This document shows, one piece after another, positions 44,044-52,092 of a DNA stretch of 52,092 bases. The translations under genes were made by a program, and so were the position numbers. Numbering within the stretch: the first letter of the stretch is position 1; every line of letters starts with the position of its first letter. Source of the stretch: Acholeplasmataceae bacterium (lineage in GTDB: Bacteria > Bacillota > Negativicutes > Acidaminococcales > Acidaminococcaceae); the NCBI GenBank assembly GCA_012517145.1, contig JAAYVM010000216.1:1-52092 (forward strand), read 5' to 3'. The notes beneath the pieces were generated by a model. That model worked only from the letters and a program-made list of their open reading frames with translations. It made no database searches and was not told the DNA's origin.

Positions 44044-45773
44044 ATTTATATTTTAGAATCCTGAGTTATATAAAGCCTTATCTGCCGCGGCTCATTACCG
44101 CGGCAATTTGTACGGTACTGGCAGCAGCCGGTAATTTGTACGTGCCCTGGATCATCAAAGATGTTATAGACAAGGTGCTCGCCGACAAAAATGCAGATAT
44201 GCTGAATATCATTGCTGGCGGTATCATTGTCATCTTCTTCGTCAGAGGAGTTTGTTTTTATGGACAAAATTACCTGATGAGCTACGTTGGTGAAAGAGTG
44301 ATCATTGATATACGCAGCGCGGTCTACCAGAAGCTGCAGCGTTTAAGCGTGTCTTTTTACGACAAGAACAAGACGGGCACGATCATGAGTTATGTCACCA
44401 ACGACGTTTCAGCTCTGCAGGCGGCGATGGTGCAGAATACAATCGATATGATTACCGAAGGCAGCGTCCTGATTGGTTCTATAACCGCGATGGTTTATCT
44501 GGACTGGAAGCTGACTTTGTTTACTTTTTGTACTTTCCCCTTTGTTCTCTGGCTGATGGATTTCTTTGGCAAGCGAATCCGCAAGTCCGGCCGCAGGATT
44601 CAGGAATGTACGGCTGACATCACTTCTATTTTGCAGGAAACAGTTTCCTCCGCACGGGTTATTAAATCTTTCGTGCGCGAAGACTACGAAATAGAGCGTT
44701 TTTGCAATCAGAATTTCGCTAATTTCCGTGCTAATATGAAGAACGCGCAGTTAATGGCGCTCTTAACCCCGGTTATCGAATTTGTTGCTGCTATCGGCGT
44801 TACAGCAATTATCTGGTACGGCGGTCACGGTGTTATCAATGGTGACCTGACTGCTGGTTCTTTGGTTGCGTTCCTGGTCTACGCAGTTAATATTTCCAAC
44901 CCGGTCAAACGCCTGACGCGTGTAGTTGGCAGCATTCAAAGAGCGTTGGCTGCTGCCCAGCGTGTTTTTGACGTCCTTGATATGAAGGAAGAAATTGCAG
45001 AAATTCCCGGCGCTAAAGTGCTCCCGCAGATTGAAGGACGCGTGCAGTTCAATGACGTAAGCTTTGCTTATGGTAAAGGTGAAAAAGTCCTGAATAATGT
45101 AAGCTTCATGGCCGAACCTGGCGAAGTTATCGCCATCGTAGGTCCGTCCGGCGCCGGCAAATCGACAATTGCGAATTTGCTGCCGAGGTTTTATGACACA
45201 ACTTCCGGTTCCATCACCATTGACGGCAATAACATTGCCGAAGTAACCTTAAATTCCCTGCGTGAACAAGTAGGCATCGTACCCCAGGAAACAGTTCTTT
45301 TCAACGGTTCCTTGTACGACAATATTCTTTACGGCCGTCTGGAAGCAACACGCGAAGAGGTAGAAGCCGCAGCGAAAGCAGCTAATGCCCATAATTTCAT
45401 CATGGAATTCCCTAATGGCTATGAAACGATGCTGGGCGACCGTGGTCTTAACCTTTCCGGCGGACAACGTCAGCGTATCGCCATTGCCCGTGCGATTCTG
45501 AAGAATCCGCGTGTGCTTATTCTGGACGAGGCGACTTCTGCACTTGATACAGAAAGCGAACGTATCGTACAGGAGGCTTTGGACCGGCTGATGGTTGGCA
45601 GGACGTCCTTTGTCATTGCTCACAGGCTTTCCACGATTAAGAATGCCGATAAGATTATTGTCCTGCAAAGAGGCCGAATTGTGGAAACAGGCACGCATGA
45701 GGAATTGATGGCTAATAATAAGCTTTATTCTCATTTGTATAATATTCAGTATCGCGAAAAGGAAGCGAAATGA
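44040..45773 (+). CDS. msbA: MsbA-like lipid A export ABC transporter
   Basis: The 577-residue half-transporter has six membrane helices (residues about 15-310) and an ABC domain with Walker A GPSGAGKST, signature LSGGQRQRIAIARA and Walker B RVLILDEATSALD. Located between lpxB and the Kdo transferase, it is very likely the lipid A flippase. General multidrug exporters share the fold, so the identification rests on context. Confidence 0.88.
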   Translation: MNLYFRILSYIKPYLPRLITAAICTVLAAAGNLYVPWIIKDVIDKVLADKNADMLNIIAGGIIVIFFVRGVCFYGQNYLMSYVGERVIIDIRSAVYQKLQRLSVSFYDKNKTGTIMSYVTNDVSALQAAMVQNTIDMITEGSVLIGSITAMVYLDWKLTLFTFCTFPFVLWLMDFFGKRIRKSGRRIQECTADITSILQETVSSARVIKSFVREDYEIERFCNQNFANFRANMKNAQLMALLTPVIEFVAAIGVTAIIWYGGHGVINGDLTAGSLVAFLVYAVNISNPVKRLTRVVGSIQRALAAAQRVFDVLDMKEEIAEIPGAKVLPQIEGRVQFNDVSFAYGKGEKVLNNVSFMAEPGEVIAIVGPSGAGKSTIANLLPRFYDTTSGSITIDGNNIAEVTLNSLREQVGIVPQETVLFNGSLYDNILYGRLEATREEVEAAAKAANAHNFIMEFPNGYETMLGDRGLNLSGGQRQRIAIARAILKNPRVLILDEATSALDTESERIVQEALDRLMVGRTSFVIAHRLSTIKNADKIIVLQRGRIVETGTHEELMANNKLYSHLYNIQYREKEAK

Positions 45774-45782
45774 GGTTAATGC

Positions 45783-48311
45783 ATGTATATACTCTATAAT
45801 TTAATTTTTTGCTCAGCAGTTGTCTTAATAATGCCTTATTTTCTCTATCGCTTTTTGACTGAGAAAGGGTTTAAAAGACGTTTTCGTCAGAACCTGGGTT
45901 TTATCAGAGATGAGGAAATTGCTGCTGTTGCTGGTAAGGAATGCATCTGGATTCATGGGGCTTCTGTCGGCGAAATCGTTGCAACCAGCCCGTTGGTCAA
46001 AGAAATAAGGAAAGCGATGCCGGAAGCAAAAATTCTGGTTTCGTCCGTTACTACCAGTGGTTATGATATGGCTCACCAGATTATTCCGGAAGCAGATGCC
46101 ATTATTTATTTCCCACTGGATTTGCCTTTTGTTTCGGAATCCTATGTTAAGAGAATAATGCCGCGTGTCTTTCTGCCCGTAGAAACCGAATTGTGGCCTA
46201 ATTTTCTCCGCGCTGTGCGTATGCGCAAAATACCGGTCATGATGGTTAACGGACGTATCAGCGAAAAATCGGTGAAAACGTATCGTTATTTGTACGGTAT
46301 CCTGGAAGATATGCTTGGCAGTGTCAGCCGTTTCTGCATGCAATCGACGATTGACGCCGAATACATAACTCATCTTGGTGCCGATAAACGCAAAATCCTC
46401 GTCACCGGCAATACTAAATTTGACCAGACCTATGCCGAAGTTACACCGGAAGATTTAGCTCGTTATAAAGAAGAACTGGGTATTAAAGATAGTTTTCCGG
46501 TTATTGTGGCCGGCAGTACTCACCCTACCGAAGAAAAAGCTCTTTTTGAAGCTTTTACGGAAGTTCGTAAGGTCTATCCTGAAGCAAGACTGGTTATCGC
46601 ACCGCGCAAGATTGCACGTGCTGACGAAATAGCAAAACTGGGACGTCAGTATGGGCTCGAGACAGGTCTGCGTTCTCGCTTGCTGCAGGTCGAGGGGGAA
46701 AGGCCGCATTATCCATTGCTTCTGATCGACACTATCGGCGAACTTGGCCGTATTTATGCTGTTGGTGACATTGTCTTTGTCGGCGGCAGCCTGATTAAGC
46801 ATGGCGGTCATAATGTACTGGAACCGGCGGCTCATGGCAAACCAATTTTAGTTGGGCCAAGCATGTCAAATTTCAAAGACTCCTTCGCACTTTTACGCAA
46901 AAGCGGCTCCTGCCGTCAGGTAAAAGATGAGAAAGAACTGACAAGTGAAATTTTGGATATTGTCGGCAATGAGGAGCTCAGAGAAAAAATGGGCAAGGCC
47001 TCCTTACAGGTTATTCGTGAAAATCGCGGCGCTGCTGTTCGCAGCATCGAATATCTGATGGAACTCCTGGAACTTACGGCCACCGAATGTCGTATTAATG
47101 AACATTATAAAATCAACACCCGTAATATCAATGAAGAAGGCGGCACACATCTGCGCCGCGGCGACGCCGTAACGCAATATCTGTTCCAACTGGCTCATGG
47201 TCATGACAATACTTTGATAGACTGGTTTGTTCTCAGCGTCCTGAGTATTTTCTCCGTAATCTACGAAGCAGGTGTTCGCCTGAAACTTTACCTTTATAAA
47301 TCAGGTGTTTTCAAACAGAGCAAGCTTTCCTGCTGCGTTATCAGTATCGGCAATATTACTGTTGGCGGCACCGGCAAAACGCCGACTGCCCAGAAGATGG
47401 CTCTGATCATTCAGGATATGGGCTACCGTGTAGTCATTCTGAATCGCGGCTACCGCTCACATTGGAATGAAGAAATCGGTGTTGTTTCTGACGGCAAAAA
47501 AATCTTCATGACAGCTTACGAAGCAGGCGACGAAGCTTATCTGATGGCCAAGACGCTGCCGGGTATTCCGGTAGTTATCGGAAAGAACCGTGCTGTTACC
47601 GGTGAATTCGCAGTAAAAACTTTTGACGCCCAGGTTATCATCATGGATGATGGCTATCAGCACTGGACCCTTTACCGTGATCTTGACGTTGTCCTGGTTG
47701 ATACGTTAAATATTTTTGGTAACAGAAGGCTGCTGCCGCGCGGCACTCTGCGCGAACCGCTGCAGAATCTGGACAGGGCAGGCATGTTCCTGCTGACCAA
47801 GACTGACCAAAGCTCAGTTTTCTCACGCGCTGAACTTCGTGATACTTTAGCAAAATATAACCGACATGCACCCATCATCGAGAGTGTGCACAAGCCTGTC
47901 AATTTCGTGGAGATTGCTGACTGGTACAAAGGCCTTCTCAGCCACGCCAAGTCGCTTGAAGAATTAAAAGGCCGTTCCGTCATGGTATTTTCAGCCATTG
48001 GCAACCCATCTTCCTTTGAACAGACCTTATCCGATGTCGGGCTTGACATTAAAGAAGCCATACGCTATCCGGATCATCATGATTATGGTATGTTGGAAAT
48101 GCAATATATAATGGAACGTGCTATCAAAGAAAATGTTGGTGCTTTGATTACCACAGCGAAAGATGCTGTGAAAATTCCAACAGAGTTTATCTATTTTGAC
48201 CGTGAAGTGCCACTCTATGTTTTGAATATGGAGATCCAGATAACTTCCGGCCGAGAGTTATTTCAGGAAACAATAGCACGCGCAATCAAAAAGGAGACAA
48301 AGAACAAATGA
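45783..48311 (+). CDS. waaA-lpxK: Fused Kdo transferase (WaaA) and lipid A 4'-kinase (LpxK)
   Basis: This 842-residue protein joins two lipid A enzymes. Residues about 1-430 are WaaA/KdtA: an N-terminal membrane helix, WIHGASVGE at 56-64 with the catalytic glutamate, VETELWPNF, and KHGGHNVLEPA. After a charged linker (about 431-465), residues about 466-842 are LpxK, with an N-terminal membrane helix near 481-497, ISIGNITVGGTGKTPT (Walker A 528-535), and the block NIFGNRRLLPRGTLREPL. The frame is continuous with no stop or shift. LpxK acts just before WaaA in the pathway, so the fusion could channel the intermediate. kdsB overlaps the stop (ATGA). Confidence 0.93.
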   Translation: MYILYNLIFCSAVVLIMPYFLYRFLTEKGFKRRFRQNLGFIRDEEIAAVAGKECIWIHGASVGEIVATSPLVKEIRKAMPEAKILVSSVTTSGYDMAHQIIPEADAIIYFPLDLPFVSESYVKRIMPRVFLPVETELWPNFLRAVRMRKIPVMMVNGRISEKSVKTYRYLYGILEDMLGSVSRFCMQSTIDAEYITHLGADKRKILVTGNTKFDQTYAEVTPEDLARYKEELGIKDSFPVIVAGSTHPTEEKALFEAFTEVRKVYPEARLVIAPRKIARADEIAKLGRQYGLETGLRSRLLQVEGERPHYPLLLIDTIGELGRIYAVGDIVFVGGSLIKHGGHNVLEPAAHGKPILVGPSMSNFKDSFALLRKSGSCRQVKDEKELTSEILDIVGNEELREKMGKASLQVIRENRGAAVRSIEYLMELLELTATECRINEHYKINTRNINEEGGTHLRRGDAVTQYLFQLAHGHDNTLIDWFVLSVLSIFSVIYEAGVRLKLYLYKSGVFKQSKLSCCVISIGNITVGGTGKTPTAQKMALIIQDMGYRVVILNRGYRSHWNEEIGVVSDGKKIFMTAYEAGDEAYLMAKTLPGIPVVIGKNRAVTGEFAVKTFDAQVIIMDDGYQHWTLYRDLDVVLVDTLNIFGNRRLLPRGTLREPLQNLDRAGMFLLTKTDQSSVFSRAELRDTLAKYNRHAPIIESVHKPVNFVEIADWYKGLLSHAKSLEELKGRSVMVFSAIGNPSSFEQTLSDVGLDIKEAIRYPDHHDYGMLEMQYIMERAIKENVGALITTAKDAVKIPTEFIYFDREVPLYVLNMEIQITSGRELFQETIARAIKKETKNK

Positions 48312-49051
48312 AAGTTTTGTGTGTTATCCCAGCTCGTTATTCTTCTACCCGTCTGCCGGGCAAACCTTTGGCCATGATTGCTGGCAAACCAATGATACAG
48401 CATGTATACGAACGTGCTTGCCGCGCTTTGCTGCCGCAGGAAGTCGTTGTTGCTACTGACAGCAAAATTGTAGCCGATGCTGTCGAGAGTTTCGGCGGCA
48501 AGGTAATGATGACTTCGCCTGATCATCCGAGTGGTACCGATCGCCTGGCCGAAGTAGCACTCAGTTATCCCGATATTGATGTTATCGTCAATGTGCAGGG
48601 TGATGAACCGATGATTCCACCTGAAGTCATTGACAAACTCGCACAAGCTTTTGAAGATGATAAAGACTTGAATATGACTACGTTGAAAACGCTGATGAGC
48701 GAAGAAGAATACAACAATCCGAATGCCGTTAAAGTCGTCACCGACCAGAACGGCTATGCTTTGTATTTCTCTCGCAGCTTGCTGCCTTATCCGCGCAACA
48801 AGACGGCTGATTTCAAAGTCTACAAACACGTCGGTATTTATGCTTACCGTCGGAGTTTCCTTTTGAGCTACGCAGCTTATGAACCAACGCCGCTTGAACA
48901 AATTGAAGGCTTGGAACAGTTGCGTGTATTGGAAAACGGCCAGCGCATCAAAGTGCTGGAAAGCAAGTTCCAGGGCATCGGTATTGATACCCAGGAAGAC
49001 CTGGATGCCATAAATGCTCTTTTTACCAGAATGGAAGCCATGAAAGAATGA
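48308..49051 (+). CDS. kdsB: CMP-Kdo synthetase
   Basis: The 247-residue cytidylyltransferase activates Kdo with CTP. The motifs IPARYSSTRLPGKPLAMIAGKPM, ATDSKIVADAV and NVQGDEPMIPPEVI are present. It overlaps the waaA-lpxK stop by four bases. Confidence 0.95.
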   Translation: MKVLCVIPARYSSTRLPGKPLAMIAGKPMIQHVYERACRALLPQEVVVATDSKIVADAVESFGGKVMMTSPDHPSGTDRLAEVALSYPDIDVIVNVQGDEPMIPPEVIDKLAQAFEDDKDLNMTTLKTLMSEEEYNNPNAVKVVTDQNGYALYFSRSLLPYPRNKTADFKVYKHVGIYAYRRSFLLSYAAYEPTPLEQIEGLEQLRVLENGQRIKVLESKFQGIGIDTQEDLDAINALFTRMEAMKE

Positions 49052-49068
49052 TAGAGCCATTTCCTGAC

Positions 49069-49115
49069 TACGCTCGAAATGATAAATAGGGAAGTTGTCA
49101 TCTCGACCGGAGTGG
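49069..49115 (+). repeat. Degenerate palindromic intergenic element
   Basis: Arms TACGCTCGAAATGATAA (49069-49085) and TTGTCATCTCGACCGG (49095-49110) pair with G-U and a few mismatches. Sequences of this type occur as dispersed intergenic repeats in several bacterial groups. No gene is seen in the 100-bp gap. Confidence 0.5.
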
Positions 49116-49151
49116 GGACATGCGATTATTTTGAACACAAGGAGTGAGATT

Positions 49152-49970
49152 ATGCATATAGTTAAAGTTGGCAATTATGAAGTCGGTGCAGGCCGTCCTA
49201 TGCTCTTAATGGCAGGGCCTTGCGTGCTGGAGGGTTACGAGCGCAGCCTGGCAATCGGCAAAGCGGTCAAGGAGATAGCCGAAAGACTCGGGATGCCTTA
49301 TGTTTTTAAGGCTTCCTATGATAAAGCAAACAGATCATCTTATAAATCTTTCCGCGGACCGGGTCTGGAAGAAGGCCTGAAAATTATTGCCCAGATAAAA
49401 AAAGACCTTGGCGTGCCTGCAGTTAGTGATATCCATGAATGCTGCCAGGTAGAAAAAGCAGCTGAAGTGCTCGATATTCTGCAGATACCGGCTTTTCTCT
49501 GCCGTCAGACAGATCTGGTTTATCAGGCAGCTCAGACCGGCAAAGTAGTTAATATTAAAAAAGGCCAATTCTTGGCACCTTGGGATATGAAGAATGTCGT
49601 TGCCAAAGCAGAAGAAGCGGGCAACAATAATATCATGCTGACCGAACGCGGCGCCAGCTTCGGCTACAACAATTTAGTCACCGATATGCGTGCGCTGCCT
49701 ATCATGCGTGATATTGGCTATCCTGTAGTAATGGATGCCACGCACAGCGTGCAGATCCCGGGTGGCCAGGGCACAACCTCTGGCGGACAGAGTCAATATG
49801 TGCCGCATATGGCACGTGCAGCGGCAGCCGTAGGCATCGACGCATTGTTCCTCGAAGTTCATGATAACCCTGCTGAGGCTTTGTCAGACGGTCCGAACAT
49901 GGTTCGCATCGATGAACTCGAGGCACTGTTGAAAGATGTGCTCGCAATTGATAAGATAGTAAGAAAATAA
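49152..49970 (+). CDS. kdsA: Kdo-8-phosphate synthase
   Basis: The 272-residue enzyme condenses PEP with arabinose 5-phosphate. The sequence shows [37 protein letters not shown] and [15 protein letters not shown] 49152 follows AAGGAGTGAG; an in-frame upstream ATG at 49095 falls inside the palindromic gap. Confidence 0.96.
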   Translation: MHIVKVGNYEVGAGRPMLLMAGPCVLEGYERSLAIGKAVKEIAERLGMPYVFKASYDKANRSSYKSFRGPGLEEGLKIIAQIKKDLGVPAVSDIHECCQVEKAAEVLDILQIPAFLCRQTDLVYQAAQTGKVVNIKKGQFLAPWDMKNVVAKAEEAGNNNIMLTERGASFGYNNLVTDMRALPIMRDIGYPVVMDATHSVQIPGGQGTTSGGQSQYVPHMARAAAAVGIDALFLEVHDNPAEALSDGPNMVRIDELEALLKDVLAIDKIVRK

Positions 49971-49999
49971 GACTTGTTTACTGAAAGGATTGAAGAGTA

Positions 50000-50965
50000 A
50001 TGCTGGAGAATGCACGTAATGTATTAAAGATGGAAGCGGACGCAATTTTAGAACTGGTTCCGCGCATCAATGGACAGTTTACTGCGGCGGTAGAGATGAT
50101 TCTCGCCTGCCCGGGACGTACGGTAATTACCGGCATGGGTAAATCAGGCATAATCGGCCGCAAAATGGCGGCTACACTCGCTAGTACGGGTACGCCTTCT
50201 TTTTATCTGCACCCGGCAGAAGGTATTCATGGCGATTTGGGTATGGTAACTGCGGACGATGTAGTCATCGCTTTGTCCAACAGCGGTGAAACCGGAGAAA
50301 TATTGCACATCCTGCCTTCTTTGCGCCGCATCGGTGCCAAGGTGATTGCCATGGTTGGTAATCCCAATTCTTCTCTGGGTAAAAATGCCGATGTGGTATT
50401 AGATGTCGGTGTTTCCAAGGAAGCCTGCCCACTGGGTCTCGCGCCTACTTCCAGCACTACAGCTGCACTCGCTTTTGGCGATGCTCTTGCTGTTGCTCTT
50501 CTTTCCAAACGTAAATTTACTGCCGATCAATTTGCTGTCTTCCATCCAGGCGGCTCCTTGGGCAGAAAGCTATTGATGACTGTTGCCGATGTTATGCATT
50601 CAGGCGACGATAATCCGCTTGTTAAAGGTGATATGAAGGTGCAGGATGCATTGTTCGTCATTACAGACAAAGGCTTGGGAGCTGTTTCCGTTGTAGATGA
50701 CGACAACAAGATGATCGGCGTACTGACTGATGGCGATATCCGCCGCGGCTTGAGCCAGGGCTTCTCGTTCCTGACGAGACCTGTCACGGAACTTATGACC
50801 AAGTCTCCGAAAACAATCACTCAGGACAAGCTAGCTGCAGAAGCCTTGCATTTGATGGAAAGTAACAAACCTCGTCCTATCACTGTATTGCCGGTAATTG
50901 ATGCGGAGAAACATGTCATTGGTTTATTACATATGACTGATCTTGTCCGCCAGGGGGTTGTCTGA
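50000..50965 (+). CDS. kdsD: D-arabinose 5-phosphate isomerase
   Basis: The 321-residue protein has an N-terminal SIS domain (ITGMGKSGIIGRKMAATLASTG, IALSNSGETGEI) and two C-terminal CBS domains (about 205-320). It supplies arabinose 5-phosphate for KdsA. The stop overlaps the kdsC start by one base. Confidence 0.94.
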   Translation: MLENARNVLKMEADAILELVPRINGQFTAAVEMILACPGRTVITGMGKSGIIGRKMAATLASTGTPSFYLHPAEGIHGDLGMVTADDVVIALSNSGETGEILHILPSLRRIGAKVIAMVGNPNSSLGKNADVVLDVGVSKEACPLGLAPTSSTTAALAFGDALAVALLSKRKFTADQFAVFHPGGSLGRKLLMTVADVMHSGDDNPLVKGDMKVQDALFVITDKGLGAVSVVDDDNKMIGVLTDGDIRRGLSQGFSFLTRPVTELMTKSPKTITQDKLAAEALHLMESNKPRPITVLPVIDAEKHVIGLLHMTDLVRQGVV

Positions 50966-51546
50966 TGACAGCAGTTAACTCTTTAGAGAGATTAACATCA
51001 TTGGTGAATAGTGTTGCCAAGGCCGAAAATATACGTCTGCTGGCTCTTGATGTCGATGGCGTGCTGACCGACGGCGGTCTTTATATCGGGGCGGGCGGCG
51101 AAAGCTGTAAGCGCTTTAATGTGCAGGATGGTTTGGCGATCAGCTGTGCTATCCGCAACAACCTGATCGTAGCGATCATCACCGGACGCCAAAGCGAGAT
51201 AGTCTGCCGCCGTGCCGCAGAACTGGGCATTACCGAGATTTATCAAGGCGTCAAAGATAAAAAAGAAATGTTAAAAAATATTGCTGCGAAGCATTCTTTG
51301 CAGCTGACCGAAGTGGCCTATATGGGCGATGACCTGAATGATTTATCGGCACTAAGTATTGCAGGCCTTGCTTGCGCACCGGCGAATGCTGCAGCGGAAG
51401 TAAAGGCTAGGGCTCATTTTGTTGCTGCCAAAAGCGGCGGCGAAGGAGCTGTGCGTGAAGTCGTAGAAACTATTATGAAAGCTCGAGGTGAGTGGGCACA
51501 GATTGTGGCTGCTTACATCAACAATGGACAGGGAGATAGTCAGTAA
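50965..51546 (+). CDS. kdsC: Kdo-8-phosphate phosphatase
   Basis: The 193-residue HAD-family phosphatase has LALDVDGVLTDGGLYIG (nucleophile Asp), an IITGRQS motif and MGDDLNDLSALSIAGL. It releases Kdo from Kdo-8-phosphate. The stop overlaps the next start by one base (TAATG). Confidence 0.95.
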   Translation: MTAVNSLERLTSLVNSVAKAENIRLLALDVDGVLTDGGLYIGAGGESCKRFNVQDGLAISCAIRNNLIVAIITGRQSEIVCRRAAELGITEIYQGVKDKKEMLKNIAAKHSLQLTEVAYMGDDLNDLSALSIAGLACAPANAAAEVKARAHFVAAKSGGEGAVREVVETIMKARGEWAQIVAAYINNGQGDSQ

Positions 51547-52092
51547 TGTGGCTTTATTATTTATTGAAAACTTTGAGTGCGATCATCTCGCATCTTCCAT
51601 ATAAACTGGTTGTCAATATCGGCGTCGGACTGGGACATCTTTATTGGCGTATTGCGAAGAAGCAGCGAATAAGGGCTGAAGCAACCATGTGCGAACGTCT
51701 TGGCGTTTCCGAGGCTGAAGCCAGAAAAAACATCAAGGGTCTTTTTGTCAAGACCGGCATAACTTTTTTGGAAATACTTTACATGCCGGCATTGAATAAA
51801 AATAATATTCGCGGGCTAGTCACGATTGACCGCCCGGAAATACTCTGGGAGGAACTGTCCAAGGGAAAGGGCGTCGTTATTCTTGCCTGCCATATGGACA
51901 ACTGGGAATGGCTGGGAGCAGCACTTGCGCTCTACGGTTTCCCACTTAGTGCTGTCGAAAAACCGCAGCCGAATCGTGTCTACAGCCAGTTTATGAATGA
52001 ATTGCGTACCGGTGCGGGACAGGAAATTTTCTCCCGCGGTACCAGCGAGATACTGGGCTGTGCGCGTGCGATGAAAAAAGGCAGGATGCTTG
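51546..52092 (+). CDS. Second LpxL/HtrB-like acyltransferase, 3'-truncated by window
   Basis: ATG 51546 opens a frame that runs off the window end (182 codons seen). The N-terminus (MWLYYLLKTLSAIISHLPYK) and the HX4E motif in CHMDNWEWLGAAL are typical of lipid A secondary acyltransferases. It differs clearly from the paralogue at 38804, so the two probably add different acyl chains. It is coupled to kdsC. Confidence 0.88.
   Translation, partial: MWLYYLLKTLSAIISHLPYKLVVNIGVGLGHLYWRIAKKQRIRAEATMCERLGVSEAEARKNIKGLFVKTGITFLEILYMPALNKNNIRGLVTIDRPEILWEELSKGKGVVILACHMDNWEWLGAALALYGFPLSAVEKPQPNRVYSQFMNELRTGAGQEIFSRGTSEILGCARAMKKGRML

Noticed and set aside
47070-47180. A gene boundary between waaA and lpxK
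   Set aside because: The frame is continuous through the linker and no start with a ribosome binding site is seen at the LpxK N-terminus.
48263-49174. A 303-codon open frame on the minus strand opposite kdsB
   Set aside because: It is the antisense of a clear, full-length kdsB; the translated product has no recognisable motif and codon use follows the plus-strand gene.

Overview
All recognisable genes lie on the + strand, packed as operons for 52 kb. The window combines a housekeeping block in typical Firmicutes order with a large outer-membrane and lipopolysaccharide block. This mix is the hallmark of the diderm Firmicutes (Negativicutes). By eye the base composition is moderate (mid-40s % GC). 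The family cannot be fixed from sequence alone; an Acidaminococcaceae/Phascolarctobacterium-like or Veillonella-like relative would fit.

Layout: (1) 1-4957, end of prmC, tsaC, rpiB, a UPF0340 gene, glyA, upp and a dCMP deaminase gene, closed by a strong terminator. (2) 4958-5414, a repeat-bearing intergenic region with a palindromic promoter, then the wecA/tagO and wecB genes. (3) 7780-14540, the F-type ATP synthase operon atpI-B-E-F-(H'A)-G-D-C. (4) 14541-19850, two small unknown genes, murA, mreB/mbl, a secreted phosphodiester glycosidase and a secreted biotinyl/lipoyl-like domain. (5) 19911-25977, a SpoIVB-type S55 peptidase homologue, the lipid transporter mlaE-F-D and a TolC-family channel. 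(6) 26134-38784, tamB, a sigma-70-family factor, a single-pass membrane protein, a BamA with three POTRA domains, an unknown exported protein, three OmpH/Skp-like proteins (two of them lipoproteins), lpxD and a small predicted barrel. (7) 38804-52092, lipid A and Kdo genes: lpxL-like, lpxC, fabZ, lpxA, lpxI, lpxB, msbA, a waaA-lpxK fusion, kdsB, kdsA, kdsD, kdsC and a second lpxL-like gene cut by the window end.

The most striking observation is in the ATP synthase operon. No complete delta-subunit gene (atpH) is present. Instead the C-terminal, b-stalk-binding domain of delta is fused in frame to the N-terminus of a complete alpha subunit, and the alpha-binding N-terminal domain of delta is not encoded in the operon. 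The fusion has its own strong ribosome binding site and sits after a 138-bp gap holding two small hairpins. The c subunit of the same operon carries Asp30 plus Glu63-Ser64, which resembles the two-carboxylate Na+ motif. Together these suggest a remodelled, possibly Na+-coupled, ATP synthase.

Other points of interest are the waaA-lpxK fusion, MlaD with a C-terminal barrel-like extension, a sigma factor and membrane protein inside the outer-membrane cluster, a secreted lipoyl-like domain lacking the modified lysine, and promoters with overlapping palindromes before wecA, tolC and the lipoyl-like gene.
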